A stretch of 64,000 nt of DNA, from assembly GCA_902790495.1 (NCBI GenBank), contig CADASK010000001.1, positions 1 through 64,000 of the forward strand, in the 5' to 3' direction. Made by a program: the position numbers and the translations under genes. The notes under the pieces are model-generated. The model had not been told where the DNA came from, searched no databases, and was given only the letters and a program-made list of their open reading frames with translations. The stretch is from an uncultured Eubacteriales bacterium. GTDB lineage: Bacteria; Bacillota; Clostridia; Christensenellales; Aristaeellaceae. Of this stretch, positions 21,315-29,248 are shown one piece after another (position 1 is the first letter of the stretch; every line of letters starts with the position of its first letter).

Positions 21315-22811
21315 ATGCAGTATGATCCGAACAGGGCCGGCGGAGGCTGGAACGGTCAGAGCTACGGCAATGGCCAGCAGCCTGTGAACGCCAACCAGCC
21401 CTATGCGGCCTATCAGCAGAACGCTTACAGGCAGGGCCAGCAGACGGGCGGTCAGCCCCAGCAGTCTGCCGGTCAGCCCGGCCAGAGCAGCGGGGGCTAC
21501 GCACCCTATGGGCAGCCCAATCCCTACGCCGGGTACGGCTATCAGCAGCCGCAGCAGAACGGCGGCTATCCGCCCCAGGGCTACGGTCAGCCCGGCGGCT
21601 ACCCCGGACAGAATCCCTACGCCCAGCAGGGCTATGGCCAGGTGCAGAACGGCTACCAAGGCTATCCGCCCCAGGGTTATGGTCAGCCTAATGGCTATCC
21701 CGGCCAGAATCCCTACGCCCAGCAGCCCGGCTATGGCGCGCCGCCTCAGAACGGCTACGGCCAGAGCCCCTACGCCCAGCCCTATCAGCAGGCCGGACAG
21801 CAGCCTGCGCAGGCCAATCCCAACACGACGACCCTGCTCAAAGGGCCCATCCTGTACGGCTGCGTCGGCGCGGCGCTGCTCATCCTCTTCGCCCTGTCCA
21901 TGGTCTTTCCCGCCACGCCCCTGCGCTGGGTCTTCACCGTCCTGGCCGTGGCGGCCATCGCCTGCCTGTGGCTGATCAAATCGCCCCTGCGCGGCGGGAC
22001 GCGGGCGACCGTGACCGTCATCCTGGCCGCCCTGGCCGTGGTGGCTGTGGCCAGCGGACTGGCACAGCCGGGTCAGGACCGCCAGCAGCAGGCCCAGGGC
22101 GCCGGCACACCGGCCTCCGCGCCTCAAGCGGAAGCGACGGCCGCGGAAGCGGTCGTGCTGGAGGCTACGCCCGAGCCTGTGGCCCAGGCCGCCGCGGCCA
22201 ACCGCACCGATCCGCTGAACAGCGAGGCGGCGGAGCAGGTCAAGAACTTCTATTATTTCTGGTCCGTCAACAATTATGACAACATGGTGACCCTCTGCCC
22301 GCCCTCCTGGGTGCGCAGCCAGGAGAACGCCTCCGTGTCCATCTTCCAGCTGGTTGGCAACCGCCATCCCGTGGATTTTAACGTGACGGCCATCACCGGC
22401 ACGGACAACGACACAAGCCGCACGGTGACCGTGGAGGCGACCATCGACCGCCACCTGACCACCAACAGCATCCAGAAGTATCTGCAGAAGATCGTGGTGC
22501 TGAAGGAGGACGGCGTGTGGTACGTAGATCCCCGCTCGCTGGAGAGCCACGAGGCGACGCCCTCTCCGTCCCCGGAGAACGCCCTGCCGACCCAGCCGCC
22601 GCCTCCACCGGAGACTGCGGACGCGGCCACCAAGCTGTACTATAACCCCAACGGCGGCGAGCGCTACCACCTGGACCCCAACTGCAAGTCCGCCAACCAG
22701 AAGTTCCTGCCCTTCAAAGGCGTGCTGACCTACGGCGAGCTGAACAACGATCCCTACAAGAGCCTCGAGCCCTGTCCGATCTGCAACGCGCCGCTGCGGC
22801 CCTCCACATGA
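21315..22811 (+). CDS. Membrane protein with Q/G/Y/P-rich cytoplasmic tail and extracellular Cys-motif domain
   Basis: A 498-residue protein of no known family. ATG at 21315 follows AAGGAGG. Residues 1 to about 172 are low complexity (Gly, Gln, Tyr, Pro, Asn) with a 22-residue unit GYPPQGYGQPxGYPGQNPYA present twice. About 172-255 hold three membrane helices (GPILYGCVGAALLILFALS; RWVFTVLAVAAIACLWLI; VTVILAALAVVAVASGL). The tail would be inside and the rest outside. About 295-415 form a folded region (EQVKNFYYFWSVNNYDNMV...). A proline-rich linker leads to a final domain with YHLDPNCKSANQKF and LEPCPICNAP, an H-x4-C...C-x2-C pattern like Ada-type or zinc-binding modules. The stop overlaps the tilS start (ATGA), so it is translationally coupled. 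Confidence 0.8.
   Translation: MQYDPNRAGGGWNGQSYGNGQQPVNANQPYAAYQQNAYRQGQQTGGQPQQSAGQPGQSSGGYAPYGQPNPYAGYGYQQPQQNGGYPPQGYGQPGGYPGQNPYAQQGYGQVQNGYQGYPPQGYGQPNGYPGQNPYAQQPGYGAPPQNGYGQSPYAQPYQQAGQQPAQANPNTTTLLKGPILYGCVGAALLILFALSMVFPATPLRWVFTVLAVAAIACLWLIKSPLRGGTRATVTVILAALAVVAVASGLAQPGQDRQQQAQGAGTPASAPQAEATAAEAVVLEATPEPVAQAAAANRTDPLNSEAAEQVKNFYYFWSVNNYDNMVTLCPPSWVRSQENASVSIFQLVGNRHPVDFNVTAITGTDNDTSRTVTVEATIDRHLTTNSIQKYLQKIVVLKEDGVWYVDPRSLESHEATPSPSPENALPTQPPPPPETADAATKLYYNPNGGERYHLDPNCKSANQKFLPFKGVLTYGELNNDPYKSLEPCPICNAPLRPST
21564..21725 (+). repeat. Two 66-bp in-frame coding repeats
   Basis: Copies at 21564-21629 and 21660-21725 (period 96 bp) differ mainly at wobble positions and one Gly/Asn codon. 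They code for the 22-residue unit of the low-complexity tail. In-frame length change by slippage is plausible. Confidence 0.85.
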
Positions 22812-24151
22812 CGGAAGGGAACAAGTACCTGGAGCGGCTCGGCCCGCTGCCGAAGTGCCTGATGCTCGCCCTGAGCGGCGGCGCGGACTCAGTGGCGCTG
22901 CTCCTGCTGCTGACCGCTCTTCGCGACAGGGGCACGCTGGCGCTATATGCGGCCCACGTGCACCATGGCCTGCGCGCGGCTTCGGACGAGGATGAAGCCT
23001 TTGTCCGCCAGCTCTGTGAGGAGCGCCGGGTGCCGCTGCGGGTCTATCACCTGCAGCCGCCCGCAGGCGCAGGCGAGGACTGGGCACGGCGCGAGCGCTT
23101 TGCCCGGCTTCGCGAGGCATCCGAGGCGGAGGGCGGCATCCCCGTGGCCCTGGCCCATCATCGGGACGACCAGGCGGAAACCCTGCTGCTGCACCTGATG
23201 CGCGGCGCGGGCCTTGACGGCCTGGGCGGCATGGCCCGCGAGACGAATATCGGCGGGCTGACCGTCATCCGTCCGCTGCTGGCCTTCTCACGGCAGGAGC
23301 TGCGGGACATCCTTGCGGCCAACGGACAGACCTGGCGCGAGGATGAGTCCAACGCCGTTGACACCTACCTGCGCAACCGGGTGCGGCATCAGCTGCTGCC
23401 CCTGATGGACAGCATAAGCGCCGGATGCGCCGCGCGCATCGCCCGCACGGCGGAGCTGCTCAGGGAGGACGAGGAGGCGCTGAATGTCTTGGCCCTTCGG
23501 GGGCTTCCGGTGCCTGGCGAGCGGCACCTTTCGCGAAAAGCGCTCAGTGTGTTGCCCAAAGGGCTTCAGACCCGGATACTGCGCATGCTCTGGATGCGCG
23601 AGACGGGCCATGTGATGGACGAACGCGCGCTCTCATCCGATCAGACCGAGGAGCTGGCGGCCCTCATCAATGCTGCCGTCGGGTCACGCTGCAATCTGCC
23701 CGGCGACTGGCACGGCTATACCGGCTGGCAGGCGGTACACCTGGTGCCGCCGAATAAGCCGGAAACACCTCAGCCTGTCCCGCTGTCGGAGCATGCAAAA
23801 AGCTGGCGGCTCGGCGAGTGGACGCTCCAGGCGCTTCCTTCCGAGGGTACGCCCGGGGACGGCAGGCATTGCCAGGAAATTCCGGCAGGCTGGCTGAAGG
23901 GCTGTGTGCTGCGGACGCGGGAGACGGGGGACTGGATCAGACCCTTCGGGTCGTCTGGCAGGAAGAGCCTGCAGGACTACCTGACCGACCGGCATGTGGA
24001 CGCGCCCTTCCGGGAACGGGTGCCGCTGCTGTGTAAGGGACATGAGGTGCTCCTCGCCGGCGGCGTCGGGGCGGGGGATGTGCCGCCCTACAATCTGGAT
24101 GAGACAAGCATCCGCCTCACCTGGAAGGAAACCATGCCCTGGATGACATGA
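22808..24151 (+). CDS. tilS: tRNA(Ile)-lysidine synthase
   Basis: Converts cytidine-34 of the CAU-anticodon tRNA(Ile) to lysidine with ATP, so that it reads AUA. A 447-residue cytosolic enzyme with the PP-loop SGGADS (23-28), HVHHGLRAASDEDEAFV, the conserved ALAHHRDDQAETLLLHLMRGAGLDGLGGM, and a C-terminal TilS domain (IRPFGSSGRKSLQDYLTDRHV). ATG at 22808 overlaps the preceding stop and has no clear ribosome site of its own. tilS-hpt-ftsH is a standard order in Bacillota. Confidence 0.95.
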   Translation: MTEGNKYLERLGPLPKCLMLALSGGADSVALLLLLTALRDRGTLALYAAHVHHGLRAASDEDEAFVRQLCEERRVPLRVYHLQPPAGAGEDWARRERFARLREASEAEGGIPVALAHHRDDQAETLLLHLMRGAGLDGLGGMARETNIGGLTVIRPLLAFSRQELRDILAANGQTWREDESNAVDTYLRNRVRHQLLPLMDSISAGCAARIARTAELLREDEEALNVLALRGLPVPGERHLSRKALSVLPKGLQTRILRMLWMRETGHVMDERALSSDQTEELAALINAAVGSRCNLPGDWHGYTGWQAVHLVPPNKPETPQPVPLSEHAKSWRLGEWTLQALPSEGTPGDGRHCQEIPAGWLKGCVLRTRETGDWIRPFGSSGRKSLQDYLTDRHVDAPFRERVPLLCKGHEVLLAGGVGAGDVPPYNLDETSIRLTWKETMPWMT

Positions 24152-24194
24152 ACGGAATCACCTCACCACGAGACGGAGATAGGGAGGAAAAACC

Positions 24195-24761
24195 ATGGAG
24201 AAGACCGCGAAGATCTACGAGGATCTCGACCGCATCCTTGTCACCAAAGAGGAAATCGCCGCGTCTGTGCGCAGCCTGGGGGAGCAGATCACCCGCGATT
24301 ATGCCGGGAAGGCCCCTGTGCTGCTCTGCATTCTCAAGGGCGCGACACCCTTCTTCTGCGACCTGATCCGCGAGATTGACCTTCCCCTCACCACGGAGTT
24401 CATGGCTGTCTCCAGCTATGGCGCGGCGACCAAGTCCAGCGGCGTGGTGCAGATCCGCAAGGACCTGGATCACGACATCACCGGGCGCGATGTGCTGATC
24501 GTGGAGGACATCGTGGACTCCGGCGTCACCCTCCACTACCTCAAGCAGCACCTGAACGGCCGCGGCGCGGCTTCCATCCGCATTGCGACGCTGCTGGACA
24601 AGCCTGCCCGCCGCCGCGTGGATCTCAAGACGGACTATTCCTGCTTCGAGATTCCGGACGCCTTCGTGGTGGGCTACGGCCTCGACTACGACGAAAAGTA
24701 TCGCAATCTGCCGGACATCGGCGTGCTTGCGCCGCGCATTTATGAAAACGAGGGCAAGTGA
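24195..24761 (+). CDS. hpt: Hypoxanthine phosphoribosyltransferase
   Basis: Purine salvage of hypoxanthine/guanine to IMP/GMP. A 188-residue enzyme with the flexible loop AVSSYGAATKSSG, the PRPP motif VLIVEDIVDSGVTL, the base-binding region KTDYSCFEIPDAFVVGYGLDYDEKYRNLP and the PPi loop CILKGATPF. ATG at 24195 follows GGAGG, 43 bp after tilS. Confidence 0.97.
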   Translation: MEKTAKIYEDLDRILVTKEEIAASVRSLGEQITRDYAGKAPVLLCILKGATPFFCDLIREIDLPLTTEFMAVSSYGAATKSSGVVQIRKDLDHDITGRDVLIVEDIVDSGVTLHYLKQHLNGRGAASIRIATLLDKPARRRVDLKTDYSCFEIPDAFVVGYGLDYDEKYRNLPDIGVLAPRIYENEGK

Positions 24762-24830
24762 GAGCTTGATCTGCATGCCCGACCTGCTTTACCCGCGCGG
24801 CAATGATTCTCATCAAGGAGGAAAACACCC

Positions 24831-26792
24831 TTGAAAAAATCGACCCGTGTCCTGATCAGCTATCTGATCTTCCTCGCCATGCTGCTGGGCATCGCGATGC
24901 TGCTGAGCAACGGGATGAACCCCGCCGTCAGCCGCCGCATCGAGTATCCAGAGCTGCTCAGCCGTATCAAGAACCGGCAGGTGGCCGCCGTCGCGATCCG
25001 CGGCACCACGCTGGTCGGCCTGAACAAGGACAGCCGCGTGAGGCGTACAGATTTCCCCGAGACGGATTATGACTTTGAGACCACGATCGGCGAGGACTTT
25101 ATCGAAACGGCGCGGCAGATCGTGGCCAACCGCGAGGGAAAATCCCTGGAAGAAATCTCCGTGGACGATCTGGGCTTCGACGTGCAGTACCGCGCCGCCG
25201 TGGCCCGCGCCTGGTGGTATGATTTCCTGCCCTTCCTCATCACGACGGGCATCCTGATCGCGGTCTGGGTGTACATGATGCGCAGCCAGATGGGCGGCGG
25301 CGGCAAGGTGATGAACTTTGGCCGCTCCAACGCGCGCCTGCAGAATCCTGCCACCAACAAGATCACCTTCGCGGACGTGGCCGGCGCTGACGAGGAAAAG
25401 GAAGAGCTCCAGGAGATGGTCGATTTCCTGAAGAATCCCAAGAGCTACACCGCCGTCGGCGCGCGCATCCCCAAGGGCGTGCTGCTGGTGGGCCCTCCCG
25501 GCACGGGCAAAACCCTGCTGGCGAAGGCCGTGGCCGGCGAGGCGAACGTGCCCTTCTTCTCCATCTCCGGCTCCGACTTCGTCGAGATGTTTGTCGGCGT
25601 CGGCGCGAGCCGTGTGCGCGACCTGTTTGACCAGGCCAAGAAGCACGCGCCCTCCATCGTCTTCATCGACGAAATCGACGCGGTGGGCCGTCACAGGGGC
25701 GCTGGCCTCGGCGGCGGACACGACGAGCGCGAGCAGACCCTCAACCAGCTCCTGGTGGAGATGGACGGCTTTGAGGTCAACGAGGGCGTGATCGTGATGG
25801 CTGCGACCAACCGTCGCGACATCCTCGACCCGGCGCTGCTCCGACCCGGCCGCTTCGACCGCCAGGTCACCGTGAATTACCCCGACCAGGACGGCCGTGT
25901 GGCCATCCTCAAGGTGCACAGCCGGGGGAAGCCCCTGGCCGCAGATGTGGATCTGGACAACCTTTCCAAGCGGATGCCCTACTTCACCGGCGCCGAGCTT
26001 GAAAACGTGATGAACGAAGGCGCGATCCTGGCCGCACGCGAGAAGAAGACCGAGATCACCCAGCAGATGCTGATCGAGGCCATCGACCGCGTGCAGATGG
26101 GCCCGGAGAAGCGCAGCCACAAGGTGAACGCGGACGACCAGTACATGGTGGCCGTGCACGAGAGCGGCCACGCGATCGTCGGCCATTTCCTGCCCGGGTG
26201 TGATGAGGTGCATCTGATCACCATCGTGCCCCGCGGACAGAGCGGCGGCCACACCCTCTCCCTACCCTCCGTGGAGCGGGACAGCATGAGCCGCAGCCAG
26301 ATGCTCGACACCGTCTGCATGATGCTCGGCGGCCACGCGGCCGAGGAAGTCATCATGGGGGAGATTTACACCGGTTCCTCCTCGGATCTCAAGCGCGCCA
26401 CGGAGGTCTGCCGCCACATGGTGACGCAGTACGGCATGAGCGACAAGCTTGGCACCATCTACCTCGGCAGCGACCAGGAGGTCTTTGTCGGCATGGAGTT
26501 TGGCCAGAGCCGCGAGTATTCCGAGCGCGTGGCCTCCGAGATCGACGCGGAGGTGCAGCGCATGCTGCGCGAGTGCTATGAGCGCACGAAGGAGACCATC
26601 CGCACCCACAGCGATGAGCTGAACACGCTGGTCAAGGCGCTGCTGGAGCAGCAGACCGTGAGCCGCAAGGAGTTCATCGCCCTGATGGACGGACAGGAGC
26701 TCGTTCAGACGGAAGAGAATGAAGCGCCGCAGAGCGTTGAGCATCCGGCGGATACTGAGGAACCAGAAGGAGAACATGACGTTGAATCCTGA
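24831..26792 (+). CDS. ftsH: ATP-dependent zinc metalloprotease FtsH
   Basis: A 653-residue membrane-anchored AAA+ protease that clears damaged membrane and regulatory proteins. Two membrane helices (about 7-27 and 131-150) flank an extracytoplasmic domain. Walker A GPPGTGKT (221-228), Walker [12 protein letters not shown], the second region of homology [19 protein letters not shown], and the zinc site HESGH (443-447; the usual HEAGH with Ala to Ser) follow. The start is TTG at 24831 with AAGGAGG 9 nt upstream. Its 3' end overlaps the next gene by 17 bp, so the two are coupled. Confidence 0.96.
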   Translation: MKKSTRVLISYLIFLAMLLGIAMLLSNGMNPAVSRRIEYPELLSRIKNRQVAAVAIRGTTLVGLNKDSRVRRTDFPETDYDFETTIGEDFIETARQIVANREGKSLEEISVDDLGFDVQYRAAVARAWWYDFLPFLITTGILIAVWVYMMRSQMGGGGKVMNFGRSNARLQNPATNKITFADVAGADEEKEELQEMVDFLKNPKSYTAVGARIPKGVLLVGPPGTGKTLLAKAVAGEANVPFFSISGSDFVEMFVGVGASRVRDLFDQAKKHAPSIVFIDEIDAVGRHRGAGLGGGHDEREQTLNQLLVEMDGFEVNEGVIVMAATNRRDILDPALLRPGRFDRQVTVNYPDQDGRVAILKVHSRGKPLAADVDLDNLSKRMPYFTGAELENVMNEGAILAAREKKTEITQQMLIEAIDRVQMGPEKRSHKVNADDQYMVAVHESGHAIVGHFLPGCDEVHLITIVPRGQSGGHTLSLPSVERDSMSRSQMLDTVCMMLGGHAAEEVIMGEIYTGSSSDLKRATEVCRHMVTQYGMSDKLGTIYLGSDQEVFVGMEFGQSREYSERVASEIDAEVQRMLRECYERTKETIRTHSDELNTLVKALLEQQTVSRKEFIALMDGQELVQTEENEAPQSVEHPADTEEPEGEHDVES

Positions 26793-28959
26793 AATCGAAG
26801 GCGCTGAAGCCCAGGCAGAGCTGCAGACCGCGGCAGCGCCCAGGCGGCGGCGTGCGGATCGGCGACGGGAAGAACTGGCCGCCAGTGAGGCGAGCGCCGG
26901 AACCGCGGAGGAAAAAAAGGCTTCGGAGCCTGCCGCGCAGGAGAAGCCAGAGCCTCCGCGTCCCGCAAAGACCAGCGCCCAGTCACAGCCGGCGAACACG
27001 CCCAGAGGCAACGCGGTGACGCGGGGCCACTTTGGCGCGCAGACAGCGCCGGCAAAGCAGAAAGCGCCTGTCCAGCAACCCGCGTCTTCCACGCCTTACC
27101 CGCCCCAGCAGCCGATCTGGCCCTACGGGAATCCGCAGACAAGCGCCGGTTTCCAGCCGATCCAGCAGGGCTCGGGGAGCTTTGCCCAGGCCTCGGGCGG
27201 CTTTGCCCAGGCTTCGGGGAGCTATGCGCAGCCCTATCCGCCCGCGCAGGCGTCCTCGCCCTACATGGCGGAAGGTCAGGCCAGAAGCACCGCTCCGGCC
27301 AGCCCCTATGCGGCCCAGCAGAGAGCGCAGACAGCCGGGAATTATCCGCCGCAGGGCAGCCGGCCCTATCCGGCCTTTGCCCAGACCTCCGGCGGCATGC
27401 AGCGCGGCGTCTCCGGCGAGCAGCTCCGCGCGCCTGCCGGTGTCGCGGGCCGCGGCTTCGTGCCGCCTTCCCAGACACCGCCGGAGCCCGAAAAGAAAAA
27501 GCACAGGGTTCTCAAGATCGTGGTGGGCCTTGTGCTGGCGGCCGGCCTCGCGGTGGGCGGCTATTACGGCGTGAAGGGCGTGCAGAAGGCACTCCACGAT
27601 CGCCAGGTCGCCCAGGCCGTGGCGCCCTACAACACAGTGTACTGTGACAATGTCTATGTGGACGGCATTCACCTCGGCGGCATGACGCAGGCCGAGGCGC
27701 GCGAGGCTGTGACCCAGCAGGCCAACGAGCGCGCGGACAAGTGGTCCGTGAAGCTGACCAACGGCGGCGAGGTGGTGCGGGAGATCCGCACCTCCGACCT
27801 CGGCATGAGCGTCCACGTGGACGATGCGCTGAAGGCCGCCTGGGAGCAGGGCCATCTCGGCACCAACGAGGATCGCCTGGCCGCGATGGAAGCGCTGAAG
27901 ACGGCGCCCTTTGAGGAGTACACCACCGTGCCCGGCAGCGACACCTCGGTGATCGACAGCATCCTCAGCCGGCTGGCCCAGGAGTTCTATATCGCCCCGC
28001 AGGACGCGGTGCTGACCGCCTTCGTGCCCTCGGCGACCTATCCCTTCACCTTCCAGGAGGAGGTTGTCGGGCGGATGCTGAACACCGAGAGCATCAAGGA
28101 GGAGCTGTACCACATGGTCTCCTCGATGCAGAGCGGTGAGATCGCGCTGACGCCGACGAGTGTGGAGCCGAACGTGACCGTGGAGAAGCTCAAGCGCACC
28201 CAGGTCGCCCTGCGCGGCAAGGGCACCACGCCCATCTCCACCCGCAGCGAGGAAAACCGCAACAACAACATCCGCAGGGCCTTTGAGCTGATCTCCGGCA
28301 CCATCCTGCATCCCGGCCAGAACTTCTCCTTCAATAACATTGTGGGCCAGCGGACGGTGGGCAACGGCTTCTTCCCGGCGGACGAGTACGTCTATGAACA
28401 GGTGCAGAGCGGCATCGGAGGCGGCGTCTGCCAGGCCTCAAGCACCGTCTACCTGGCGGCTGTGCGCGCGGGCATGAAGATCGTGCACAGGGAGCCTCAT
28501 TCCATGGCGGTGAATTACACCACCTACGGCAAGGACGCCACGGTCTACTGGTACTCCAACCACAAGATCGACCTGGTGTTCAAAAACACGACCGATCAGG
28601 ATATTTACATCACCGCTGCAGTGCAGAGCGCCTCGGGCAACCGCACGAAGCTCGAGTGCAACGTCTGCATCTACGGCGCGGGACTGGACGGCCTGACCTA
28701 TGACATCGTGACGGTGGACACGGTGATTCCGCCGCCCGAGGAACCCGAGATCATCCGCGACAAGAACCAGGAGTACGTGATCTACACGGACGAGGAATAC
28801 GAGCTGCGCAAGGCCAGCGAAGGCCATTCGGTGGACAGCTACCGCGTGACCTACGACGCGAAGAAGAACGAGATCGCGAGGGAGTTCCTCTACACGGACG
28901 TCTACAAGGCCAAGTCCCGCCAGGTGATGGTGGGCACCACCGTGCGGGAGACCAACTGA
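26776..28959 (+). CDS. VanW family protein with low-complexity cytoplasmic tail
   Basis: A 727-residue single-pass membrane protein. ATG at 26776 follows AAGGAG inside the end of ftsH. Residues 1 to about 240 are disordered (Ala, Gln, Pro, Ser; SFAQASGGFAQASGSYAQP repeats). One membrane helix (VLKIVVGLVLAAGLAVGGYYG) precedes an extracellular part with a YoaR/PGB_4-like domain (about 285-480). The VanW domain follows (LHPGQNFSFNNIVGQRT, GGGVCQASSTVYLAAVRAGMKIVHREPHS), and a G5-like end (VDSYRVTYDAKKNEIAREFLYTDVYKAKSRQVMVG) completes it. VanW proteins are cell-wall associated in Gram-positives; the biochemical role is not settled. Coupling to ftsH is unusual. Confidence 0.88.
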   Translation: MTLNPEIEGAEAQAELQTAAAPRRRRADRRREELAASEASAGTAEEKKASEPAAQEKPEPPRPAKTSAQSQPANTPRGNAVTRGHFGAQTAPAKQKAPVQQPASSTPYPPQQPIWPYGNPQTSAGFQPIQQGSGSFAQASGGFAQASGSYAQPYPPAQASSPYMAEGQARSTAPASPYAAQQRAQTAGNYPPQGSRPYPAFAQTSGGMQRGVSGEQLRAPAGVAGRGFVPPSQTPPEPEKKKHRVLKIVVGLVLAAGLAVGGYYGVKGVQKALHDRQVAQAVAPYNTVYCDNVYVDGIHLGGMTQAEAREAVTQQANERADKWSVKLTNGGEVVREIRTSDLGMSVHVDDALKAAWEQGHLGTNEDRLAAMEALKTAPFEEYTTVPGSDTSVIDSILSRLAQEFYIAPQDAVLTAFVPSATYPFTFQEEVVGRMLNTESIKEELYHMVSSMQSGEIALTPTSVEPNVTVEKLKRTQVALRGKGTTPISTRSEENRNNNIRRAFELISGTILHPGQNFSFNNIVGQRTVGNGFFPADEYVYEQVQSGIGGGVCQASSTVYLAAVRAGMKIVHREPHSMAVNYTTYGKDATVYWYSNHKIDLVFKNTTDQDIYITAAVQSASGNRTKLECNVCIYGAGLDGLTYDIVTVDTVIPPPEEPEIIRDKNQEYVIYTDEEYELRKASEGHSVDSYRVTYDAKKNEIAREFLYTDVYKAKSRQVMVGTTVRETN

Positions 28960-28988
28960 GCGGTCTTACGCAGCTGAAATTGTGCATT

Positions 28989-29004
28989 CACCTGATATCA
29001 GGTG
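28989..29004. repeat. 16-bp perfect palindrome after the VanW gene
   Basis: CACCTGATATCAGGTG, symmetric about GATATC, 30 bp after the VanW stop. A second small repeat (GTGACG/CGTCAC, 29013-29031) follows. Purpose unknown; it could be a protein site or an mRNA end structure. Confidence 0.5.
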
Positions 29005-29042
29005 TGGACGCAGTGACGCACATTCCGTCACGCAGCAAAGAC

Positions 29043-29073
29043 AAAGCCGGATGGCCGCAAGCCTCCGGCTTTT
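29043..29073 (+). terminator. Terminator of the tilS-hpt-ftsH-VanW operon
   Basis: Arms AAAGCCGGA and TCCGGCTTT with a 12-nt loop, followed by TGTG; the T-tract is partly in the stem. Confidence 0.75.
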
Positions 29074-29090
29074 GTGATAACAAAAAGAAA

Positions 29091-29120
29091 CCCCTTGCGT
29101 GTGTCCCTTCACGCAAGGGG
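29091..29120 (-). terminator. Terminator of the five-gene minus-strand operon
   Basis: Perfect 11-bp arms CCCCTTGCGTG and CACGCAAGGGG; on the minus strand TTTCTTTTTG follows. It lies about 130 bp beyond the last gene. A further perfect 9-bp inverted repeat (CACAGGTTA/TAACCTGTG, 29153-29177) lies between, without a T-tract. Confidence 0.85.
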
Positions 29121-29248
29121 ATAAAGAAAGGTGAGTAGAAGAATCTTGTCGTCACAGGTTACTGTCCCTAACCTGTGATTGGAATATACCGCGGCTGTGT
29201 GAACGGGAAATGAACTTGACGTTAAAATGCTGAGAAATCTCGGCAATC

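Noticed and set aside
21564..21725. CRISPR-like repeat pair
   Set aside because: The two units are in-frame coding repeats without spacers or cas genes.
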